From: Archivesica marissinica
Taxonomy: Eukaryota; Mollusca; Bivalvia; Venerida; Vesicomyidae
Reading direction: 5' to 3'
DNA length: 64,000 nucleotides
Assembly (NCBI GenBank): GCA_014843695.1
Contig: CM026391.1
Coordinates: 41,888,598 to 41,952,597 of the forward strand
Part shown: positions 50,701 to 62,270 of the stretch, piece after piece
Position numbering within the stretch: the stretch's first letter is position 1
Layout of the letters: each line of letters opens with the position of its first letter
The notes under the pieces: model-generated
The model's input: the letters and a program-made list of their open reading frames with translations, nothing else
Database searches by the model: none
What the model was told of the DNA's origin: nothing
Translations under genes and position numbers: made by a program

Positions 50701-53540
50701 CCATACATACCCCTGACCATATTTGTTATACTACTGGACCTTGTATCCTACCACTGTCAGATCATACATACCCTTGCCCATATATGTTATACTACTGGAC
50801 CTTGTATCCTACCACTGTCAGAGCATACATACCTTTGCCCATACATGTTATACTACTGGACCTTGTATCCTACCACTGTCAGACCATACATACCCTTGCC
50901 CATACATGTTATACTACTGGACCTTGTATCCTACCACTGTCAGAGCATACATACCCTTGCCCATACATGTTATACTACTGGACCTTGTATCCTACCACTG
51001 TCAGACCATACACACCCTCGTCCATACATGTTATACTACTGGACCTTGTATCCTACCACTGTCAGACCATACGTACCCTCTTCCATATATGTTATACTAC
51101 TGGACCTTGTATCCTACCACTGTCAGACCATACATACTCTTGCCCATATATGGTATACTACTATATCTTGTATCCTACCACTGTCAGGCCATATATACCC
51201 TCGCCCATATATGTTATACTACTGGACCTTGTATCCTACCACTGTCAGAGCATACATACCCTCGCCCATATATATTATGCTACTATATCTTGTATCCTAC
51301 CACTGTCAGACCATACATACCCTCGCCCATATATGTTATACTACTATATCTTGTATCCTACCACTGTCAGAACATATATACCCTTGCCCATACACGTTAT
51401 ACTACTGGACCTTGTATCCTACCACTGTCAGACCATACATACCCCTGACCATATTTGTTATACTCCTGGACCTTGTATTCTACCACTGTCAGACCATACA
51501 TACCCTTGACCATACATGTTATACTACTGGACCTTGTATTCTACCACTGTCAGACCATAAATACCGTCGTCCATATATGTTATACTACTGGACCTTGTAT
51601 TTTACCACTGTCAGACCATACATACCCTTGCCCATACACGTTATACTACTGGACCTTGTATCCTACCACTGTCAGACCATACATACCCTTGACCATACAT
51701 GTTATACTACTGGACCTTGTATCCTACCACTGTCAGACCATACATACCCTTGCCCATACATGTTATACTACTGGACCTTGAATCCTACCACTGTCAGACC
51801 ATACATACCCTTGACCATATATGCTATACTACTGGACCTTGTATCCTACCACTGCTAGAGCATACGTACCCTCGTCCATATATGTTATACTACTGGACCT
51901 TGTATCCTACCACTGTCAGAGTATACATACCCCTGCCCATATATGCTATACTACTGGACCTTGTATCCTACCACTGTCAGACCATACATACCCTCGTCCA
52001 TATATGTTATACTACTGGACCTTGTATCCTACCACAGTCAGAGCATACGTACCCTCGTCCATATATGTTATACTACTGGACCTTGTATACTACCACTGTC
52101 AGAGCATACGTACCCTTGTCCATATATGTTATACTACTGGACCTTGTATCCTACCACTGTCAGAGCATACATACCCTTGTCCATATATGTTATACTCCTG
52201 GACCTTGTATTCTACCACTGTCAGAGCATAGATACCTTTGCCCATACATGCTATACTACTGGACCTTGTATCCTACCACTGTCAGACCATACATACCCTC
52301 GTCCATATATGTTATACTACTGGACCTTGTATTTTACCACTGTCAGACCATACCTACCCTCGTCCATACATATTATACTACTATATATTGTATCCTACCA
52401 CTGTCAGACCATACATACCCCTGACCATATTTGTTATACTACTGGACCTTGTATTCTACCACTGTCAGACCATACATACCCCTGACCATATATGTTATAC
52501 TCCTGGACCTTGTATTCTACCACTGTCAGACCATACATACCGTCGTCCATATTTGTTATACTACTGGACCTTGTATCCTACCACTGTCAGACCATACATA
52601 CCCTTGCCCATACATGTTATACTACTGGAGCTTGTATCCTACCACTGTTAGAGCATACATACCCTTGCCCATACATGTTATACTACTGGACCTTGTATCC
52701 TACCACTGTCAGACCATACATACCGTCGTCCATATATGTTATACTACTGGACCTTGTATTTTACCACTGTCAGACCATACATACCCCTGACCATATTTGT
52801 TATACTAATGGACCTTGTATCCTACCACTGTCAGACCATACATACCCTTGCCCATATATGTTATACTACTGGACCTTGTATCCTACCACTGTCAGAGCAT
52901 ACATACCTTTGCCCATACAAGTTATACTACTGGACCTTGTATCCTACCACTGTCAGACCATACATACCCTTGCCCATACATGTTATACTACTGGACCTTG
53001 TATCCTACCACTGTCAGAGCATACATACCCTTGCCCATACATGTTATACTACTGGACCTTGTATCCTACCACTGTCAGACCATACACACCCTCGTCCATA
53101 CATGTTATACTACTGGACCTTGTATCCTACCACTGTCAGACCATACGTACCCTCTTCCATATATGTTATACTACTGGACCTTGTATCCTACCACTGTCAG
53201 ACCATACATACCCTTGCCATATATGATATGCTACTATATCTTGTATCTACCACTGTCAGGCCATACATACCCTCGCCCATATATGTTATACTACTGGACC
53301 TTGTATCCTACCACTGTCAGAGCATAAATACCCTCGCCCATATATGTTATGCTACTATATCTTGTATCCTACCACTGTCAGACCATACATACCCTCGCCC
53401 ATATATGTATACTACTATATCTTGTATCCTACCACTGTCAAAACATATATACCCTTGCCCATACACGTTATACTACTGGACCTTGTATCCTACCACTGTC
53501 AGACCATACATACCCCTGACCATATTTGTTATACTACTGG

Positions 53541-54080
53541 ACATTGTATCCTACCACTGCCAGACCATACATACCCTTGACCATACATGTTATACTACTG
53601 GACCTTGTATCCTACCACTGTCAGACCATACATACCCTTGCCCATACATGTTATACTACTGGACCTTGAATCCTACCACTGTCAGACCATACCTACCCTT
53701 GACCATATATGCTATACTACTGGACCTTGTATCCTACCACTGTCAGAGCATACATACCCCTGCCCATATATGCTATACTACTGGACCTTGTATACTACCA
53801 CTGTCAGAGCATACGTAGCCTTGTCCATATATGTTATACTACTGGACCTTGTATCCTACCACTGTCAGAGCATACATACCCTTGTCCATATATGTTATTC
53901 TCCTGGACCTTGTATTCTACCACTGTCAGACCATACATACCCTCGTCCATATATGTTATACTACTATATCTTGTATCCTACCACTGTCAGAGCATACGTA
54001 CCCTTGCCCATATATGTTATACTACTGGACCTTGTATCCTACCACTGTCAGAGCATACATACCCTTGTCCATATATGTTA
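53541..54080 (+). repeat. 61-bp cassette, copy 1 (matches 57178-57780)
   Basis: Begins with a unit reading GGACATTGTATCCTACCACTG followed by a CTGCCAGACC variant, then GGACCTTGAATCC, ACCATACCTACCC, CATACGTAGCC and TTATTCTCC forms. The same order starts at 57178 (+3,637 bp). The GGACATTG landmark also occurs at about 58519 and 60044, which are 1,341 and 1,525 bp apart, close to 22 and exactly 25 units. The copy is interrupted at about 54080 by the degraded stretch that follows. Confidence 0.8.
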
Positions 54081-54970
54081 TTCTCCATATACTATACTAC
54101 TGGACCTTGTATCCTACCACTGTCAGACCATACATACCCTTCCAATATGTTATACTACTGGACCTTGTATCCTACCACTGTCAGACCATACATACCCTTG
54201 CCAATATACTACTACTTGTATCCTACCACTGTCAACCATACATACCCTCGCCATATATGTTATACTACTGGACCTTGTATCCTACCACTGTCAGAGCATA
54301 CAACCCTGCCATATTATCTCTACTTGATCCTACCACTGTCAGACATACCTGCCATAATGTTATACTACTACCTTGTATCCTACCACTGTCAGACCATACA
54401 TACCCTGCCAAAACCACAACCACCAAACCCCCAAAAAACAACACCACACAATACCCTCGCCATATATCCTTGTATCCTACCACTGTCAGACAACATACCC
54501 TTGCCATAAGTTATACTACTGGACCTTGTATCCTACCACTGTCAGACCAACAACCCTTGCCAAAGTTATACTACTGGACCTTGTATCCTACCACTGTCAG
54601 ACCATACATACCCTGCCATACATGTTATACTACTGGACCTTGTATCCTACCACTGTCAGACCAATACCCTCTCCATAATGTTATACTACTGGACCTTGTA
54701 TCCTACCACTGTCAGACCATACATACCCTTGCCCATAATGTATACTACACTTTATCCTACCACTGTCAGCATAATACCCTGCCCATATATGTTATACTAC
54801 TGGACCTTGTATCCTACCACTGTCAGAGCATACATACCCTCGCCCATATATGTTATGCTACTATATCTTGTATCCTACCACTGTCAGACCATACATACCC
54901 TCGCCCATATATGTTATACTACTAACTTGTATCCTACCACTGTCAGAACATAATACCCTTGCCCATACAG
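54080..54970 (+). other. degraded 61-bp units, many short indels
   Basis: About 0.9 kb where most units are shortened or scrambled, for example TTCTCCATATACTATAC at 54078-54094, CTTCCAATATG, CCAATATACTACTACTTG, CAACCCTGCCATATTATC, ACCAACAACCC and TATACTACACTTTATCC. CTACCACTGTCAG persists in nearly every unit, so this is the same satellite. Arrays on both sides are regular. The error type (mostly losses, concentrated in one place) suggests poor consensus from thin read support. Confidence 0.75.
54408..54451 (+). other. A/C-only low-complexity filler
   Basis: Forty-four consecutive bases with no G or T, including runs of five C and six A, sit between two recognisable 61-bp unit fragments inside the degraded stretch. 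It matches neither satellite. Similar A/C-only (or G/T on the other strand) filler occurs at 25706-25860 and 40440-40502. Confidence 0.8.
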
Positions 54971-55681
54971 TTATACTACTGGACCTTGTATCCTACCACT
55001 GTCAGACCATACATACCCTGACCATATATGTTATACTACTGGACCTTGTATCCTACCACTGTCAGACCATACATACCCTTGCCCATACATGTTATACTAC
55101 TGGACCTTGTATCCTACCACTGTCAGACCATACATACCCTTGCCCATACATGTTATACTACTGGACCTTGTATCCTACCACTGTCAGACCATACATACCC
55201 TTGCCCATACATGTTATACTACTGGACCTTGTATCCTACCACTGTCAGACCATACATACCCTTGCCCATATATGTTATACTACTGGACCTTGTATCCTAC
55301 CACTGTCAGACCATACATACCCTTGTCCATATATGTTATACTACTGGACCTTGTATCCTACCACTGTCAGACCATACATACCCTTGTCCATATATGTTAT
55401 ACTACTGGACCTTGTATCCTACCACTGTCAGAGCATACATACCCTTGTCCATATATGTTATACTACTGGACCTTGTATCCTACCACTGTCAGACCATACA
55501 TACCCTCGTCCATATATGTTATACTACTGGACCTTGTATCCTACCACTGTCAGAGCATACATACCCTTGCCCATATATGTTATACTACTGGACCTTGTAT
55601 CCTACCACTGTCAGAGCACATACATACCCTTGCCATATATGTTATTCTCCTGGACCTTGTATTCTACCACTGTCAGACCAT

Positions 55682-56362
55682 ACATACCCTTGACCATATA
55701 TGCTATACTACTGGACCTTGTATCCTACCACTGTCAGACCATACATACCCTTTCCAGCATGTTATACTACTGGACCTTGTATCCTACCACTGTCAGACCA
55801 TACATACCCTTGCCCATACATGTTATACTACTATACCTTGTATCCTACCACTGTCAGACCATACATACCCTTGCCCATACATGTTATACTACTGGACCTT
55901 GTATCCTACCACTGTCAGACCATACACACCCTCGTCCATACATGTTATACTACTGGACCTTGTATCCTACCACTGTCAGACCATATGTACCCTCTTCCAT
56001 ATATGTTATACTACTGGACCTTGTATCCTACCACTGTCAGGCCATACATACCCTTGCCCATATATGGTATACTACTATATCTTATATCCTACCACTGTCA
56101 GGCCATATATACCCTCGCCCATATATGTTATACTACTGGACCTTGTATCCTACCACTGTCAGAGCATACATACCCTCGCCCATATATATTATGCTACTAT
56201 ATCTTGTATCCTACCACTGTCAGACCATACATACCCTCGCCCATATATGTTATACTACTATATCTTGTATCCTACCACTGTCAGAACATATATACCCTTG
56301 CCCATACACGTTATACTACTGGACCTTGTATCCTACCACTGTCAGACCATACATACCCCTGA
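55682..56362 (+). repeat. 61-bp cassette D, copy 1
   Basis: Eleven units whose variants recur in order at 57815-58497. The landmark CCCTTTCCAGCATG at 55748 corresponds to CCCTTTACCACGCATG at 57881 (+2,133 bp, two short of 35 units) and at 59101 (+1,220 bp, exactly 20 units). It also shares ACACACCC, CATATGTACCC, CTTATATCC and CAGGCCATATATACCC units. Confidence 0.85.
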
Positions 56363-57814
56363 CCATATTTGTTATACTCCTGGACCTTGTATTTTACCAC
56401 TGTCAGACCATACATACCCTTGCCCATATATGTTATACTACTATATCTTGTATCCTACCACTGTCAGACCATACATACCCTTGCCCATATATGTTATACT
56501 ACTGGACCTTGTATCCTACCACTGTCAGAGCATACATACCTTTGCCCATACAAGTTATACTACTGGACCTTGTATCCTACCACTGTCAGACCATACATAC
56601 CCTTGCCCATACATGTTATACTACTGGAGCTTGTATCCTACCACTGTCAGAGCATACATACCCTTGCCCATACATGTTATACTACTGGACCTTGTATCCT
56701 ACCACTGTCAGACCATACACACCCACGTCCATACATGTTATACTACTGGACCTTGTATCCTACCACTGTCAGACCATACGTACCCTCTTCCATATATGTT
56801 ATACTACTGGACCTTGTATCCTACCACTGTCAGACCATACATACCCTTGCCTATATATGATATGCTACTATATCTTGTATCCTACCACTGTCAGGCCATA
56901 CATACCCTCGCCCATATATGTTATACTACTGGACCTTGTATCCTACCACTGTCAGAGCATAAATACCCTCGCCCATATATGTTATGCTACTATATCTTGT
57001 ATCCTACCACTGTCAGACCATACATACCCTCGCCCATATATGTTATACTACTATATCTTGTATCCTACCACTGTCAAAACATATATACCCTTGCCCATAC
57101 ACGTTATACTACTGGACCTTGTATCCTACCACTGTCAGACCATACATACCCCTGACCATATTTGTTATACTACTGGACATTGTATCCTACCACTGCCAGA
57201 CCATACATACCCTTGACCATACATGTTATACTACTGGACCTTGTATCCTACCACTGTCAGACCATACATACCCTTGCCCATACATGTTATACTACTGGAC
57301 CTTGAATCCTACCACTGTCAGACCATACCTACCCTTGACCATATATGCTATACTACTGGACCTTGTATCCTACCACTGTCAGAGCATACATACCCCTGCC
57401 CATATATGCTATACTACTGGACCTTGTATCCTACCACTGTCAGACCATACATACCCTCGTCCATATATGTTATACTACTGGACCTTGTATACTACCACTG
57501 TCAGAGCATACGTAGCCTTGTCCATATATGTTATACTACTGGACCTTGTATCCTACCACTGTCAGAGCATACATACCCTTGTCCATATATGTTATTCTCC
57601 TGGACCTTGTATTCTACCACTGTCAGACCATACATACCCTCGTCCATATATGTTATACTACTATATCTTGTATCCTACCACTGTCAGAGCATACGTACCC
57701 TTGCCCATATATGTTATACTACTGGACCTTGTATCCTACCACTGTCAGAGCATACATACCCTTGTCCATATATGTTATTCTCCTGGACCTTGTATTCTAC
57801 CACTGTCAGACCAT

Positions 57815-58497
57815 ACATACCCTTGACCATATATGCTATACTACTGGACCTTGTATCCTACCACTGTCAGACCATACATACCCTTTACCACGCATGTTAT
57901 ACTACTGGACCTTGTATCCTACCACTGTCAGACCATACATACCCTTGCCCATACATGTTATACTACTATACCTTGTATCCTACCACTGTCAGACCATACA
58001 TACCCTTGCCCATACATGTTATACTACTGGACCTTGTATCCTACCACTGTCAGACCATACACACCCTCGTCCATACATGTTATACTACTGGACCTTGTAT
58101 CCTACCACTGTCAGACCATATGTACCCTCTTCCATATATGTTATACTATTGGACCTTGTATCCTACCACTGTCAGGCCATACATACCCTTGCCCATATAT
58201 GGCATACTACTATATCTTATATCCTACCACTGTCAGGCCATATATACCCTCGCCCATATATGTTATACTACTGGACCTTGTATCCTACCACTGTCAGAGC
58301 ATACATACCCTCGCCCATATATATTATGCTACTATATCTTGTATCCTACCACTGTCAGACCATACATACCCTCGCCCATATATGTTATACTACTATATCT
58401 TATATCCTACCACTGTCAGAACATATATACCCTTGCCCATACACGTTATACTACTGGACCTTGTATCCTACCACTGTCAGACCATACATACCCCTGA
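57815..58497 (+). repeat. 61-bp cassette D, copy 2
   Basis: Second copy of 55682-56362. It is 2 bp longer at the landmark unit. A looser third copy begins near 59035 and contains an extra unit near 59270-59330. Confidence 0.85.
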
Positions 58498-60624
58498 CCA
58501 TATTTGTTATACTACTGGACATTGTATCCTACCACTGCCAGACCATATATTCCCTTGACCATACATGTTATACTACTGGACCTTGAATCCTACCACTGTC
58601 AGACCATACATACCCTTGACCATATATGCTATACTACTGGACCTTGTATCCTACTACTGCTAGAGCATACGTACCCTCGTCCATATATGTTATACTACTG
58701 GACCTTTTATCCTACCACTGTCAGAGCATAAATACCCTTGCCCATATATGCTATACTACTGGACCTTGTATCCTACCACTGTCAGACCATACATACCCTC
58801 GTCCATATATGTTATACTACTGGACCTTGTATCCTACCACAGTCAGAGCATACGTACCCTCGTCCATATATGTTATACTACTGGACCTTGTATACTACCA
58901 CTGTCAGAGCATACGTACCCTTGTCCATATATGTTATACTACTGGACCTTGTATCCTACCACTGTCAGAGCATACATACCCTTGTCCATATATGTTATAC
59001 TCCTGGACCTTGTATTCTACCACTGTCAGACCATACATACCCCTGACCATATTTGTTATACTACTGGACCTTGTATCCTACCACTGTCAGATCATACATA
59101 CCCTTTACCACGCATGTTATACTACTGGACCTTGTATCCTACCACTGTCAGACCATACATACCCTTGCCCATACATGTTATACTACTATACCTTGTATCC
59201 TACCACTGGCAGACCATACATACCCTTGCCCATACATGTTATACTACTGGACCTTATATCCTACCACTGTCAGAGCATACATACCCTTGCCCATACATGT
59301 TAAACTACTGGACCTTGTATCCTACCACTGTCAGACCATACACACCCTCGTCCATACATGTTATACTACTGGACCTTGTATCCTACCACTGTCAGACCAT
59401 ACGTACCCTCTTCCATGTATGTTATACTACTGGACCTTGTATCCTACCACTGTCAGACCATACATACCCTTGCCCATATATGGTATACTACTATATCTTG
59501 TATCCTACCACTGTCAGGCAATACATACCCTCGCCCATATATGTTATACTACTGCACCTTGTATCCTACCACTGTCAGAGCATACATACCCTCGCCCATA
59601 TATGTTATGCTACTATATCTTGTATCCTACCACTGTCAGACCATACATACCCTCGCCCATATATGTTATACTACTATATCTTGTATCCTACCACTGTCAG
59701 AACATATATACCCTTGCCCATACACGTTATACTACTGAACCTTGTATCCTACCACTGTCAGACCATACATACCCTTGACCATACATGTTATACTACAGGA
59801 CCTTGTATCCTACCACTGTCAGACCATACATACCCTTGCCCATACATGTTATACTACTGGACCTTGAATCCTACCACTGTCAGACCATACATACCCTTGA
59901 CCATATATGCTATACTACTGGACCTTGTATCCTACCACTGTCAGAGCATACATACCCTTGCCCATACACGTTATACTACTGGACCTTGTATCCTACCACT
60001 GTCAGACCATACATACCCCTGACCATATTTGTTATACTACTGGACATTGTATCCTACCACAGTCAGAGCATACATACCCTCGCCCATATATGTTATGCTA
60101 CTATATCTTGTATCATACCACTGTCAGACCATACATACCCTCGCCCATATATGTTATACTACTATATCTTGTATCCTACCACTGTCAGAACATATATACC
60201 CTTGCCCATACACGTTATACTACTGGACCTTGTATCCTACCACTGTCAGAGCATACATACCCTCGCTCATATATGTTATGCTACTATATCTTGTATCCTA
60301 CCACTGTCAGAACATATATACACTTGCCCATACACGTTATACTACTGAACCTTGTATCCTACCACTGTCAGACCATACATACCCTTGACCATACATGTTA
60401 TACTACTGGACCTTGTATCCTACCACTGTCAGACCATAAATACCCTTGCCCATACATGTTATACTACTGGACCTTGAATCCTACCACTGTCAGACCATAC
60501 ATACCCTTGACCATATATGCTATACTACTGGACCTTGTATCCTACCACTGTTAGACCATACATACCCTTGACCATATATGTTATACTACTGGACCTTGTA
60601 TCCTACCACTGTCAGAGCATACAT

Positions 60625-62270
60625 ACCTTTGCCCATACATGTTATACTACTGGACCTTGTATCCTACCACTGTCAGACCATACATACCCTTGCCCATATA
60701 TGGTATACTACTATATCTTGTATCCTACCACTGTCAGGCCATACATACCCTCGCCCATATATGTTATATTACTGGACCTTGTATCCTACGACTGTCAGAG
60801 CATACATACCCTCGCCCATATATGTTATGCTACTATATCTTGTATCCTACCACTGTCAGACCATACATACCCTCGCCCATATATGTTATACTACTATATA
60901 TTGTATCCTACCACTGTCAGAACATATATACCCTTGCCCATACACGTTATACTACTGGACCTTGTATCCTACCACTGTCAGACCATACATACCCCTGACT
61001 ATATTTGTTATACTACTGGACCTTGTATCCTACCACTGTCAGACCATACATACCCTTGACCATACATGTTATACTACTGGACCTTGTATCCTACCACTGC
61101 TAGAGCATACGTACCCTCGTACATATATGTTATACTACTATACCTTGTATCCTACCACTGTCAGACCATACATACCCTCGTCCATATATGTTATACTACT
61201 GGACCTTGTATCCTACCACTTTCAGAGCATACGTATCCTCGTCCATATATGTTATACTACTGGACCTTGTATACTACCACTGTCAGAGCATACGTACCCT
61301 CGTCCATATATGTTATACTACTGGACCTTGTAGCCTACCACTGTCAGACCATACATACCCTCGTCCATATATGTTATACTTCTGGACCTTGTATCCTACC
61401 ACTGTCAGACCATACATACCCTCGTCCATATATGTTATACTCCTGGACCTTGTATCATACCACTGTCAGACCATACATACCTTGATCATATATGTTATAC
61501 TACTATATCTTGTATCCTACCACTGTCAGACCATACATACGCTTGATCATATATGTTATACTACTATATCTTGTATCCTACCACTGTCAGACCATACATA
61601 CCCTCGTCCATATATGTTATACTACTGGACCTTGTATCCTACCACTGTCAGACCATACATACCCTCGTCCATATATGTTATACTACTGGACCTTGTATCC
61701 TACCACTGTCAGACCATACATACCATTGCCCATATATGGTATACTACTATATCTTGTATCCTACCACTGTTAGGCCATACATACCCTCCCCCATATATGT
61801 TATACTACTGGACCTTGTATCCTACCACTGTCAGAGCATACATACCCTCGCCCATATATGTTATACTACTATATCTTGTATCCTACCACTGTCAGAACAT
61901 ATATACCCTTGCCCATACACGTTATACTACTGGACCTTGTATCCTACCACTGTCAGACCATACATACCCCTGACCATATGTGTTATACTACTGGACCTTG
62001 TATCCTACCACTGTCAGACCATACATACCCTTGCCCATACTTGTTATACTACTGGACCTTGTATCCTACCACTGTCAGACGATACGTACCCTCGTCCATA
62101 TATGTTATACTACTGGACCTTGTATCCTACCACTGTCAGACCATACATACCCTTGCCCATATATGGTGTACTACTATATCTTGTATCCTACCACTGTCAG
62201 ACCATACATACCCTCGTCCATACATGTTATACTACTGGACCTTGTATCCTACCACTGTCAGAGCATACAT
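60625..62270 (+). repeat. 61-bp cassette E, copy 1
   Basis: The unit order recurs at 62271-64000. The rare CCTACGACTG unit lies at 60785 and 62431 (+1,646 bp, one short of 27 units). The CACTTTCAGAGC unit lies near 61223 and 62991 (+1,768 bp, one short of 29 units). The ACATACCATTGCCC unit lies near 61711 and 63541 (+1,830 bp, exactly 30 units). The stepwise offsets show whole units gained or lost between the copies. Confidence 0.88.

Noticed and set aside
54265..54507. An 80-codon minus-strand open frame, the only one not made of regular repeat peptide
   Set aside because: It lies in the degraded 61-bp stretch, where lost bases and the A/C-only filler remove the normal minus-strand stops. 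It has no domain or signal.
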